Source of the DNA: Allodiplogaster sudhausi
Lineage: Eukaryota; Nematoda; Chromadorea; Rhabditida; Diplogasteridae
Direction: 5' to 3'
Length of the DNA: 64,000 nucleotides
Assembly (NCBI GenBank): GCA_945643635.1
Contig: CALZFC010000058.1
Coordinates: forward strand, 496,001 to 560,000
How positions within the stretch are numbered: position 1 is the first letter of the stretch; the number at the start of each line of letters is the position of its first letter. Both the position numbers and the translations under genes were made by a program. Below are positions 49,498 through 62,186 of this stretch, piece by piece. The notes below the pieces were generated by a model. That model was not told the DNA's origin and ran no database searches. It was given only the letters and a program-made list of their open reading frames with translations.

Positions 49498-50731
49498 ATG
49501 ACGACACCCGCAGTGGAGAGCGGCGTTGGAATGATCACCGGCGGCGAGAGCAAAACACGTTATGGCGGCTTGGACTTCCTCTCGAGCAGGTGGGAAGAGA
49601 GCTAGAGAGTAAGAGAGAGAAAGAGAGAGGGAGAGAGAGAGGGGGGGAGGGAGAAAGATAAAGAGAGAGAGAAGGAAAAAGAGAAAGAGAGAGAAAAGGA
49701 GAAAGAGAGAAAGAGATGAGGCGATAGCGAGAAAGAAGGGCCCCAGATGCCATATGAAGCTAACGTTCAAGTAGCTTAACATAGGCCTTTGGAATCATGC
49801 TATTGTGTAAAATAGCTACAATCGAGAAAATCGTTTAAACAAATTCGGGAAAAAAGCGCTTTAGAATGAGCATCCTTTTGGCTGTTGCATTTTGAAGAAT
49901 TATTTAAATTTTTCATTTGCTTTACTTTTGACCTTAAATTGTTCATTAAGCTTATTGTAAATCGTAAGCTCTTCCTAATCCTTATCATTAATCTTATGCT
50001 CTTCCTTAGCCTTATCCTTATCCTTAAACCTAGGCATCGTCTCTACCTTACCTTTGCGATGTACGGCGCAGCAGCCGCGATTGCCGCCTTCTCGCTCTAT
50101 CTCATCGTGCCCGCGGCCATCAATCTCCACAGTTTATATACTAATTGACTTGTTATTTTTGCCTGTTCCCTATTTTCAACGGCATTCGTTCAAATAGTAA
50201 TATTTTCATCACAATCAGAAGCTCATGCACATCGCAGTGGGCAAGAACGCAGTCCGCAAATCGAGCTAGCCCAACAGCTCTCGTACAAGGTAACCCTTAT
50301 TAGATATCCAACACAAAATATGTTTACTTCACTTAGTAATAATGGTTCATATATACATATGTATGTGCATATCTAAGCAATTAAAACATAATGACTTAAC
50401 AGTAAAATCGTTAAGTAGTGTAATAGCTTGTTGGTCAAACCAATAATTCGGGGCAATGAATGGATAAATTGCAGGGCGGCATGAAGGGCATGCTGACTCT
50501 TCTCTTGGCCGTTGCCATCTTCTTGACTGCCGACATCTTCAAGCTCACCTACGACATCGACAAGGAGCTCATCCTTGTGAGCTCTCTTCCTTTATCATTC
50601 TCGCTTTTCTCTGCTACACTCTCCTCTCCATTTCTCTCTTACTGCCTCTCACTCTCTTGTTCTCTCTCTCCCTCTGATTCTGTCATTCTCTTTCTCAGTC
50701 TCTCTCTCTCGTACCTGTCTTTCTCTCTCTT

Positions 50732-50764
<33 letters not shown>

Positions 50765-51170
50765 TTTCTAGCAGCGTGAAGAGTGGCTCTCTCGTCGTCA
50801 GGCGTACGCACAGAAGCTCGAGTCCGAAGTCGCTGAGTTGGTCGCGGAGCTCACGCGCATCAAGGCGACAATGCCAAACTTCAACGAGTCCGACGAGGTT
50901 GGCCTTACAAGCCACGCCCACTCGTCCGCCCGTTGGCCACGCCCACTCCATTTCTATTTTAATGTGTCCAAGTTCTTCGACTTTCTCAAGTCCACCTGCT
51001 AAATGATCATCCCACCTGCATGGATGTATGCATGTAGATAAGCTCTTAACTCTTTACGAAGAGCGAAGAGGGCCGCACCCTGTTGGTCATTCCTTCCATA
51101 GAAAAATAATGGTTTTTTGCAGCAACTCGAAATCAAATCCGAGATCTTCGACAATAAGAGCATAATCTAA
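49498..51170 (+). CDS. two-pass membrane protein with C-terminal coiled coil (6 exons, 178 residues)
   Basis: Exons 49498-49589, 50034-50131, 50219-50289, 50475-50576, 50772-50897 and 51123-51170 join in consistent phase (537 bases). Residues 1-31 are polar; about 36-58 form membrane helix 1 (FAMYGAAAAIAAFSLYLIV); 64-92 a polar loop; about 93-112 helix 2 (MLTLLLAVAIFLTADIF); 122-152 a coiled coil (QKLESEVAELVAELTRIK); the acidic tail ends IKSEIFDNKSII. The layout recalls small ER membrane proteins with a cytosolic coiled coil such as BAP31, but I see no sequence match to that family and no KKXX retrieval signal. Function unknown. Exon 5 has a TAGCAG tandem acceptor, so one Gln (residue 122) may be optional. 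It lies between two lipase copies. Confidence 0.8.
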
Positions 51171-51221
51171 GATTGTCGACGCATTCTTCGTCGGAATTCA
51201 TTCTCGTTTCTTATCGCCTGA

Positions 51222-51227
51222 AATAAA
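51222..51227 (+). terminator. AATAAA signal of the membrane protein gene
   Basis: AATAAA 52 bases after the stop codon, followed by TTCTAGCATATATG. Confidence 0.65.
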
Positions 51228-51275
51228 GAAGTTCTAGCATATATGAATATGCATACATACATTCTACATTCATAC

Positions 51276-51608
51276 GTCTTCATCTTTCTGAATCTTCGTA
51301 GGCTCAAAGCTTTTGTTCGCCTAAAACTACCCTTTTCCAACAAAATGAAAATCGAATTTCTAAATTTTGGCTGAAGAGGAGGAACTCGAGAAGAGAGAAA
51401 TGCAATGAATTTTTTGAAAACATTGAGCACTGGCGAGAAAGGAATCCGCATGTCACCTTTAATAACGAGATAATGACAAAGACCAGACCCGCTGATCATT
51501 AATCTGTCAGGGCAATTCCAAAACATTGGCTTATTTTTGTCCTTTACCTACATATGTTATGCTGATTTTCCTTTCTGGAGCAAAGAATACAAGCACGAAA
51601 ACATGTTA
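51276..51608. repeat. direct repeat copy B: relic of a lipase 5' region
   Basis: Same orientation as 48111-48440 and alignable along its whole length by eye. On the minus strand it keeps the start ATGAAGAC, but similarity stops there and no lipase coding follows. It is therefore an orphan copy of a lipase promoter/5' UTR, lying just past the 3' end of the membrane protein gene and downstream of the intact lipase. Confidence 0.9.
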
Positions 51609-52376
51609 AAGCTAAGACGCCCACACTTTTGCGGGCTCGAATAGTAATTTTCGAAAGCCAAGACACGCACCCAGCTCCGGAGTCGTGGAATGGGAAAGTG
51701 AGAAAATCCTCTCCTAGAGCCCATTTTTACGGATCCACTGAAATATGCACTTTTGCAATGAGTTTTGCAATACCAAGGAAGGTCAATGGCGAAATATTAT
51801 GAAAATTGTACGATCGTTTAGATTTCTTGCAATTACATATCATAATCATGAGCTATTTAAATTTCGAAGAAGAAAAAAGAGATTTCTTACATATTGTTTT
51901 TTCTGTTGTAAAAAAAAGCAAAATAATCAAACATTTGCACAAATGCTCAGTTGTGATAGAAAAGGAAAGTGGGAGCTTCTTGGCTGACCGAAATCGTCTG
52001 CTCTCGACAATGAACACCACCTTGGCAGATGTCGATTTTTTATGCAATTTGTTATGACAACATGTTGACACGTATCATACATAAATCCATTCAATACACG
52101 TATATTTGCAGACTAAAGAAAACTTTTCAATCCAAATGCCTACATGTATGTAAAAGAGAAAAAGCTTCGCATAATCACGAATACCTGCGTAAGACGACAA
52201 GAATGTGTCACTTCGATGAATTCACTTTCTTAGCTAATATCAGGTTTAATTTAATGGTATTCTTTTAACCATTTATAGATAGATTATCGCATTTTCTTAT
52301 TTTCAGTATTCCAAATGTCGTGAGGCGATATGTATGTTTGTTAAGAAATCAGTAAAAATGTAGAGAAATAGGGGCG
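51609..52376. other. spacer, no gene seen
   Basis: AT-rich sequence between the orphan repeat and the lipase stop codon (minus strand), including the lipase 3' UTR. Open frames are short and unsupported. Confidence 0.5.
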
Positions 52377-54806
52377 CTAATGTTTCGAGGGATCCTTCAG
52401 CGAGGCGCCGTCGGCGTGAATCTGCTGAATGATCGGAAGGTAGATCTCGGCTGTCGCGTCCATTCCCCAGATGAAGTCGAGGTGGTTGTAGCCGTTCACT
52501 TTCACCACTTTCTTCAAGGTAAAAGCACATTTATGGCCACTTATTCCGTTCTGAATATTTCATTTACGATGACTGATACATCAGTAATTTTTTGGAGTGA
52601 GACGTGGAACTCCAAAAGCACAAACCTTCAAATAGTTAGGATTGAGCGAGTTCAAGAGGTAGTCGTGGATGTCTCTTTCGGTCGCGAGCCAATCCTCGGG
52701 ACTCCAGTAAAGATACATCGGCGTCTTAATGGTCGCCAAGTCGTACGATGGTGGCTTCGACTGAAACGTCATTACGAGAAAATTTCAGTTGTGATCTCTT
52801 GCAAGCATTTGGTACACAATCGATTTGTTAATTGATCCTTAAAACATCCACTTTTATGAGTGTTCATTGTGCGATATATGGTTTCATAACTTACTTGATA
52901 CTTAAGATAAATATAGGTTTGTCTGCCGCCTAATTTGAAGAACAATATTTTTCCCACAACTAATGATGCGGAATATTTACTGACCGTCCCGTAGTGCTCC
53001 TGGTTCTTCTTCGCACTGCCGTAGTCGTAGCGAGCCACCGTACCCGCCTTGACCATCTGCGCCCAGTGCATGATGTTCTGTGTAGAAGTGCCGGCTGGAG
53101 TGTGCGAGATGTACACGTCTGTTCGCGACTGAAGATTATAGTCAGAATATTTATGATTGCTTGCACATACATTTATTTGAGATGAATTTGATTTTCGATT
53201 TATTAACGATTACACAAAATCAGGAATATCTTACCTTGTTGAATCCGTGTTGTTCTGGCCCGACGATAAGGAACATAAAGTCGTCACAAAGTTTGTCACC
53301 AAAAGGAAGATGACAGAGCGTCTCGGCCAGCAGCTTCATCACCCAGTTATTCGGCAGGAACTCGCCCGAGCCGAAGATCTTCACCCACAACTGCAATCTT
53401 TTCTTTACACCGAGAGAATATATTGTTATGATGCAAGGTTCGCATAAATTCGGAATTTTCCCTTCGCAGAGATATGTATCATCTATGTACATAAGCATTC
53501 TGGTATGTCTGCTGGATGTTGACTACATGAATATGCCCTGGTGCTAACCCAAATTTGAGTGGGTGGCAAAATATTTTATTTTTCAATCTACTACAAATCA
53601 TGCACAGCCTTTACACGAACCTTGAATTCAGGAAGAAAGAGGTCAGCGGCGATCTCGATGAGCCCCTTGACGTGCTTGACTGTGCCCACTGGCGCAAGAG
53701 CATACATCGTCTTGATCTGACCGTGAGTTGCATTAAATGTAACAGTTAATACCCCCATTATATTGACTAGCAGATTTCCAAACATTATGACAAAGATTTA
53801 AAGAAAATTTGTCCTACCTTCTTGCTAAACTCTGTATGGATGGACAACTTAGTGAACATCGTGAGAGTTCCCTGAAATCATTTTAATCTCATTTATCCAA
53901 ATGGGAAAAGCCCGTTGTTTGACGACTTTTATGATTAGCTTTACCTGGGAGTGTCCCATGTAATATAGCGAGGACTCTCCGGTGACCTCGAGCGCCTTGT
54001 TGATCATCGCCTCCAAGTCGTGCTGTCCCATTTCGTCCCAACTGCAAGCTACGTTTGACAAATGCTTTCTTTTTCTGATAATACCAAATGTTAGAATACG
54101 AAATACATACATGCATTTGCCGGTGGGAAGTTCACGTTAAAAGCGCACCTGAACTCCCAGAACTGCTCGTGCTTCGGGTCGAGATGAGTGTGTGCCTTGG
54201 AGTACGTGTTGCCTCGCATGTTGCCGAGCCACACATCGAAGCCGGCGTCCGCGAAGAGGAAGCCTGAGAACTTCTCGCTTTCTCTGATTTTCCAAGTTCT
54301 CTCACCATCATTTGTTTCATATAGAAAACTAGAAAATTTTAAGTAGAAAGATGAAGCAAATGAATACCAGCGGACTGGCTGGGCAGATTGATGACCCAGT
54401 TGCTGCTGTCGCACTCTAAGCCGTGCTGCATGAACACCACTGGACGCTTATCGCTTCCGGGTCCTGAACATTTACAAAATAAAACAATCATTTGCAAAAT
54501 ATTTCGTTGATATTTCTTATTTATAATTATACATTTAGTTCGGAATTACCAGTAGCGAAATGTAACCTGTCTTTCCATACGGAATGCGATGCATCTCGAG
54601 CACGTACCCATCAGTCGTGGTCACCGAAATGATCTCTGCCGGGTAGCCCCAGTGTTGGATGAGTTGAGGCTTCAAGCAAGCACATTCTGTAAGGTCATCA
54701 ATGACTAAACGATGAAAAGATCTACCGTCGTCATGTCATCTTCGATATCTTTTGCCATGACCGCAGCCACGAGGGCCAAGACGAGAGATATCCTCGCTCT
54801 TATCAT
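52377..54806 (-). CDS. acid/gastric-type lipase (AB-hydrolase), intact, 11 exons
   Basis: Start ATG at 54806-54804, stop TAG at 52379-52377; about 405 residues, the usual family length. Signal peptide [18 protein letters not shown]. Exons in order: 54726-54806; about 54570-54672 ([19 protein letters not shown]); 54370-54466 ([17 protein letters not shown]); 54150-54265 ([19 protein letters not shown]); 53945-54043 ending GHSQ, with the G of the GHSQG nucleophile elbow in exon 53815-53873; 53620-53720; 53235-53395; 52985-53130 ([15 protein letters not shown]); 52625-52763 ([18 protein letters not shown], holding the catalytic Asp region); 52377-52515 ([15 protein letters not shown], catalytic His). 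The family hydrolyses triglycerides or cholesteryl esters in gut lumen or lysosomes; which one cannot be told here. It is the functional partner of the damaged copy at 45.9-48.1 kb. Confidence 0.9.
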
Positions 54807-56183
54807 TATTTATCTCTGGAAGCAAAATTCATGAAGTTCCTTTATTTAAAAAAAAGATGCTTTAAAGTTCTCATGATCAGCTTTATGTTGCAGTGAATGC
54901 AAATACATACATAAATGAAAGTGAATGGTGTCGTTCTCGTCCAGATAATGACAATGCGAGAGCGAAACGGAGGAAATGAGAAGGGCCTCGTGGACAACAG
55001 AATAATAGTTATTCTTATCTTTTCGCAAACAAGTTTAATGAAAGTCGTAAAACGTTCGTGTATGCAATGACTGCCCATGACATGTTGCTGCTAAAAAAAG
55101 TCAGCATGGCAGTTGTTCGTTCAAGACATCTCTAATGCTAGGGCAGGAGTCGAGGCCGATATACAGTAAGATTATGAGGAACAGTTTCATAAATGATAGC
55201 GGAGTGTTCTATTTCTACTTTCCGTAGTGTTTAGAAATCAGTGACAACAGATAAGACCCGAGACTCGAAGAAAAGTGGCGCTATAAAGCATGCTCCGGCG
55301 AGTTCTCCATGGGGAGAGAATACAACGCGAGAGTGTGCCGAGAGAAGAGATCCAGACGGGTCGACTACAATGACGGCATGTGCCAATAATTATCTAATGT
55401 GATTTGTGCGTCAATGAGCATGGAAATATGTCAGCTTTTCCTCTTATCACCACGCTGCTCCCTTCGGCTTCTGATAAGGGAGCATGCAGCAAGAGTCCAG
55501 AAATGGCCGAGCCAAGACTCCTCTCATCCCTCTGTGTCTTTCCTTGTAGGAATGTCTCCTCTACGCATGAATGTCTCTCATCTCTCTCTCTCTCACTCTC
55601 ACTCTCGCTCTTTGTCTTTTCTGATCACCATTTCTCTCTCTATCTGTCATTCGTTCACGAGCAACATGACTAACTTGCCTACTGTCATTCTCGAAGTTCG
55701 CTCTACCTTTCAATACAGTAACAGAAAAATGCGTCTTTTGCAAAAACCTATATATGAGCATGGTACAAAATGTTCACTTTCTGCTAACATTTGCACGAGA
55801 GTTATCATCCAACCTGGATACACTAGAATGGAGCAGCGTACATACAGATAGGATTGAAGGGAAATAAATACAAAGCTGGCTACATTTCAACAAATACATA
55901 TAAAATACCTGCTTCTATTCTCTTCTTATCGAGAAGATTGGTTACTTAAGCAGCATATTTGAACATAACATATGTATATGCATACATATCTTTATCCGTA
56001 ATAGTTGATACTGATATGCACAGTTAAACACCACGTCTGCCACAGCAAACTATATAGAAGTGAACACCGCTAGCACGATATCGGCCAAATATGTTTGTCA
56101 CCGTACTCTAGATCGATAATATTCAATACAAAAAGAATAACGATCGATACTCGATTTAAGCCAAGAAATAGTATTGATTTCAT
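54807..56183. other. intergenic DNA between lipase 5' end and the right-edge gene 3' end
   Basis: Contains the lipase promoter region and, at 55232-55397, a GC-richer block open for about 50 codons on the + strand without recognisable similarity or splice partners. A CT tract lies near 55580-55610. No gene is supported. Confidence 0.45.
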
Positions 56184-59067
56184 TTAGTCGAACTGCGTCG
56201 CGGAAAGCACGCGACGCGCGTGAAGAAGAGAACGAGGAGTGGCGGAGAGGAGGAAGTCAAGGGAGTGACGAGAGAAAGAGTGATCAGGGCAAGCAGGAGA
56301 GAGAAGCGACTCCGCCAACACTTCCGACTCCATCACGCATTTCAACTGAAGAGAGGGAGGGAGAGTAGAACAAAACCTATGAAAATTAATACATTCCAAT
56401 TGAATAGTAATTTTAGTTTATTTATTATAATTAGTAGAATGAATAAAAGTTCCCTTATCAGGGTATACCAGCTGATTCGAGCACTCGCTCCTCTTGGCAT
56501 CCAGCCAAAGACGCGCTTCGAACTCGTCGGAGACGCTGTTTTCCATGTCACTCGCCCAGAGGGACAACTCGAGCAGCTGCTTGGCAGACGACTAAAAGAG
56601 AGAGAAAGAGAGAGAGAGAGCTATAAAGAGAGAAACAAAGATAGAGAGAAAGAGAGCAGAGAGTGATAGGACGAGAGCTATCAAAGTACCAGAGAGCTGC
56701 TCTTGTCTGCCGCGAGACAGCGAGCCGCCGCCAAAAGCGCGCGAGAGTGTCGAGACTGTTCCCTTGATTTATATTAAAGATTTTATCTCATTTTATCATT
56801 CAATAATTTGCTATTCATTGGAACTTGCTATAAAAAAAAGCTTGGCGTAAAGATTCGGAACACGGAACCTGAGCGGTGGCACTCTTCCATCCATTCTCTG
56901 ATGCATCAAAGTGCAGAGAGAGCGAAGCGCGTAGCGGCAGAGGCCAATCTGAAGATGATGTTTTTGGGCTTTTTTGGTTAGATGGACCTTCGATAGACAA
57001 CAAAGTTCCCTCACACAACAGTCAGCCGGCTGTCTGTTCTGCGAATGATCAAAGTGCCTCAAGAAGCAGCCGAAAAGGGAGTAGAAACGAAAGAGTGGAC
57101 GTAGGCTGAGAGACCTGTTCAGGCGCACTGCTTCCACTGATGCCACTCGCATAGCCCGAGGACGCGCCGCTGCCTGCGCTGCCTTCATCATCAGACGACA
57201 AGGATTCCTTTAAAAATGAAGTATTTGATAAATTGTAAAAGAGATGTATCTAGATAATGATCCACCGGCAAGAAGATAAGTCGAGGCTGCTCGGGTGCCG
57301 AGTGGGCGCGTGGAGCGCCGTTACGGTAGGCCAAGAGAAATTCGCGGAAGTTCACAGAGAGAGATTCGATTCCGTCTGTCTGAATTACATTCATTTTGTT
57401 TATCAGTTTTATTTTTATTTTTTACTTTAGCACCAAGTTCAAAAGGTTGAAAAGATAAATCCAACCTGGAGCAGCTTTAGCGCGGCGAGAATGCGAATGA
57501 GAATGAAGCAGACGTGCGCCTCAAACGCTTCAGATGGAAGTGTCTGCAAATTCATGTCTACTTTCGATATTGCTCTCTTTTTATTATTGTTATGAAATGA
57601 ACAGCTGGAAATATATATGTAGTTAAACAGAAGACAAAGCGAAAAAAACGTGGAAAATCGAGAATACCCGTTGCAGTTGCTGCGCGGCGAGTGCATGGAT
57701 GGAGAAGAGCTGTAGCCGTGTCAGAACGAGCGTCCGCGGGGGCGTCGACCCGCCCGAGCCCGTCTCCGCCACGATGCCCGAGTCGTGTAGGAAGCTAGAC
57801 TTATAGTTATCATCACCGCCATTTTTTATTAGTGTTATCGTTCCAATAGACATACATACATGTAGTATGTAACTGCACGTTGTGTTCACGAGAACATATA
57901 GATATTAACTTATCGTGCTTAATTGATTTTGTGCTCGTAGTGATGATTGGAAATTCTAAAGATAATAAAAGAGAGAAAGGGAGAGAAAGTGATTGCCACT
58001 GACCGCACGACATTGCCGCCGTCGTCGTCCGCTAGTCGAGCAGCGGTCTGCTCGGCCAGAGCACGACGGAGCAGAGGAGCGTAGTGGCCATGCGGAGCCA
58101 TCTGGACATCTCTTGGTCTGTTACTTCCTCTCTTCCTCCTTTCTCTCCCAGCCTGCCGCTCTCTCGTTCCCACTCCTAGTACAACGCCTTACCATGATTG
58201 TGACTTCAACGTCGTTGCCGTACACGGGGTCGGAGGCAGGAAGAATGGCATCGAAGAAGAGCGTTCGCTCCCGAGCGATCGTCGGCTGGCGACTAAAGGA
58301 ACGGAAATGAAAACCGAAAACTTGAAAAAAATCAATAACTAAATAAGAAATCCCTTTAGCAACGAAATACAAGCTTGCCTGGTGAATCTGATCTGGGAGA
58401 AGCGCACGACGGGCTGGTTACGGTGGCACCGCAACGCGCGGTCTCCGCCATTCCGCCGCTGAAGCTGCTCCGCCACCCACGCCAGCGTCGTCGCTGTTGA
58501 AGACGTCATCTGTAGGAATACATCGACAGTGTAATCTTGTCACTCCTCTGACTTGGCGAGGAAATTACAATCAGCTATTTTGATCATTTGACTCAAGGGC
58601 AATGAAAGGCTGTATAAAATGAGCTAAAATAATATTGGAAAACAAAATTATATTTAAAATGCAGCCTCCCACCTCTTTATAGCGTGCTTCAACAGCACGC
58701 GACCGCGACGCGGACAAGGCGGGCGACGCGGTCAGCGGAGAGCGCGTGCCATGGCTGGTGGTGAGGGTGGCCGAGGAGAGGAGAGAGGAGGGCGTGGAGA
58801 GACGGGCAGACGGCGAGGCGGAGGGATGGTGCTGAGAATTCGGCAGCTGATGGAGGAGAGAAGAGCGACGGTGGCGAGGCTCAGGGTGATCTTGCTGATC
58901 AGAGCCGAAGATCATGAAAGGATTCTCAGCCAGGGGTGGGATGGAATCTGCAAGGCATCTCATGATCAAGCTGCTAAATGTTATAGCAATTGAATCATTT
59001 CGCTAATTTTCTAATTCCCACAACTGCAATTTCCTGTTTTTTTTCTGCCTTTATTCACTCCTTCCTT

Positions 59068-59111
<44 letters not shown>

Positions 59112-60967
59112 CCCTCATGCTGCTCAGCCAAGAGATTTTCTCTCGAATGCGGCCTCCTCAGAAGAGTGAGGGAAGAGGAGCCGGATGAAACACGCGCGAG
59201 TGGCGCGGGAGAGGCGTGCGAGCGGATCACGGGGATCTGGAGCGTGGTCTTTTTAGATGGATCCTTATGGTAGCTCAACAAGAATGAGAGGGAAGGAGGT
59301 ATATCTAAGACAGAAATAGAGAGAGAAGAAAGAGAGAAGTGAGAGAAGGTGAGAACAGAGAGGGAATGAGAGAGAGATAAGAAAAAGTAACATTTCGTTC
59401 ATATGGCCGTCGTCGTTGATGTGAATCAGCGAGAGAAGGCGACGGTTGCATGGGATGCAGAGGGGCGAAGGGTGCCTTTGTTGTTTGCAGCTCTGCCTGC
59501 ATTATATTCTTTTTATTTTTCCTCTTATTTTCTCCCATTTAACTATTTTACGCATGTTACGCAAAAAGGCTACGTGAGACTTTTTATAATCTTGCATGTT
59601 AGGCATTCGTAGCCTTATCAGGAACTGGCACGAACCCGTGACTGCGATGACTCGGTGAAGCTGGCCGGGTCGTCAATATCGGTCTCCTTGACCCAGGCTG
59701 CTGGTTCCGGAAGTGGAAAGGGCAGGCGCGAGGGAGGAATCGCGATGGTCAGTGGTCGCTGCACCATCGCCGTTGAGATGTTGTTCTGTCTGGAAGCTGA
59801 TTTGGTTTTTCGGAAAGTAGTGAACGCTTTCTGGAATTTGAAAATAAATACGAAATTAATATTAAAAAGAACAGTTTCTAGATTCTAACCTGTATGGCAA
59901 ATGACGTCGATGGCGAGGCTGCGGCGGCGCTCTCTCAGCTGCGATGGGAGGAGTGGAGCCAGTGTGCGAGAGGGGAGGCGAGCCACCCGAAGCTGTCGCA
60001 GACGAGGAAACGCGCGCTGCCGCCTCAGGAATGTAGTGACTGCGGAGCAGACAAGGCTCATTTCAAAGGAGCTATTTGTTAAAGTATGTATGTACATATG
60101 TACTATTTCTTATATAATAAATGTATGTTCCGCATTGAACACCAGAAAGATACTTTTAGTGAGTGATTTCAGTGATAATCGCCCATATTTTACTATTAGC
60201 TTTATTCTATAAAAATTAAAAATTAAACATTTCAACTGTTATATACAAGATTTATTAGAAGCTAGTTTTATTAAACAAATGTAAATAAACATGTAAATAA
60301 AAACTCGATAAAAAATATAATAGAAATGTATGTACATATGTATTTGTGAGAGGCACTGACGACATGGGCGACGCGAGCATCCGATTGTTGGCAGCACTGC
60401 GTGCACTGCTTGAGCGAGTGGAGTTGGAGCGAGAGAAGGGCGAGTGGGGAGAGCTGCCTTGTCGGCCGACCGCGCTGCTGCTGTGCAGTGAACTGCGACG
60501 ACTCACGGCTGCTGAGGAGGTGCCCGAGGCTGTTAAGGAAGCAATACTAAAATGTGTCTTATTATTCACCTTAATTTTTATATTTACTATAGCCTTTAGA
60601 TTTTTTAATATATTAAAACTAGAACAATAATAATAATAATGAATACCAGAGAGCGCGGGACTGGCGACGCGCACGGTGTCGATGGTGAGACGGCGAATCG
60701 GCCGAGAGGCAGCAGCGGCGGCATCCGCCCTCGCACTCGCACTCTGAGTGAACACACGGAGGAGATCAGCTAATTCACATCAAAATACATGCCATTCTCA
60801 TTAGCATTAAGAATAGTGCATGTTATAATCAGAAACTGTGGTTCTGACTACGAGAGCAGCTATTTTTAAATTTGCAATTTTTATATAATGGAGTAGAATA
60901 AAAGGAAAAAGAGCAGCAACATTCAGAATAACAAGAATAGTCATGCGCTGAAAGCGAGGAAGTGCAG

Positions 60968-61006
<39 letters not shown>

Positions 61007-62153
61007 TTGAAAGTAAGAGAGAGAGAGAGAGAGAGAGATAAATGTAGCACCTCAGCCATTTCATTTGCCGCTGGTCCTTCTTGGCTCTCATCAGAAGTAA
61101 AGATAATGATGCGAGCCGTGGATGTTTTCGTGTCATACGACATTGTTGAAGCTATGCAAGCTTGAAGGTGATGTGGGTGAATGATATTTGAAAAGGTTCC
61201 CACTGTCCTTTCTCTCTTTCTTTCTTAAGCTTTCTCTCTCTCTCCCTTCCTCTCCCTCTCGCTAAGCTATGTCTACTTCGCTCTCTTAACCACTCTGCAA
61301 GATGTGAAAGAACTCTCATAGATACTGTATGATCTTTTCTCTGCCTTTTTCCTTCTTGCAAGAGATATTTCGTCTTTCTTCGTGTTGCGTCTTCTCCCTT
61401 CAATTCCTACAAATTTCTTCGTGAATTTCGCGAGAACTCTCCCCTTATTTCCCTTTGAATCTCTCAATGACTCACTATTTTTCGATTAACTCCTTCATTT
61501 ACACCCTGGAAAGTGTCCAATGATGTAGGCAAAAAGGATAAGACGCGGGCAGATTTACTCAGAAAATGGAGAGATTGGGAATGCTAACAAGGAGGAAAAG
61601 CACTTTCAAGTGCATCAGTCAACGACAACTCGACGATCAATCTGTGAGATGTTTTCGAGGTATCCTGGAGAGGAGAAAGAAAGAAAAAGAAAGATAGAGA
61701 GAGTGAGATAGAAAGGGAGAGATACAAAAAAGAAATATAAATATTATAAAGAGACAATGAGAGAGAGAGAGAGAATGAAAAAGGTTGAATGGGTGAGACC
61801 CCAAGAATGAGAAGGTTGTGTATACAGAGAAATATGTGCAGCTTCTCGCTCTCGAGCTATTTATTTTTCGATGTTGGTACATGTTACATAAGTTAGCAAA
61901 CAGAGATGCTGCATTTCGTTAGTTGGAATTTATTAAAAGATGTGAAATAGGACAGAAGATGGCTGTCATGAATAAAAGAAAGATTCTGAACCTGGAATCG
62001 TGTGAGGATCTGCTTGAAGTTCTTGGCACGACGTTGTTCAGTTAGCTCTTCCTCCTCTTCCTCTCCTTCTTCTCCTCCTCCGATCACCTCATCTGCGAGG
62101 AACTCCTCGTGAGTTGGCGATGCCACTCGGCTACTCTCTACACTGGAAGAGAA

Positions 62154-62186
<33 letters not shown>

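Noticed and set aside
55232..55397. GC-richer open stretch on the + strand upstream of the lipase
   Set aside because: About 50 codons are open, but there is no recognisable similarity and no splice-consistent neighbour; noted only in the intergenic entry.
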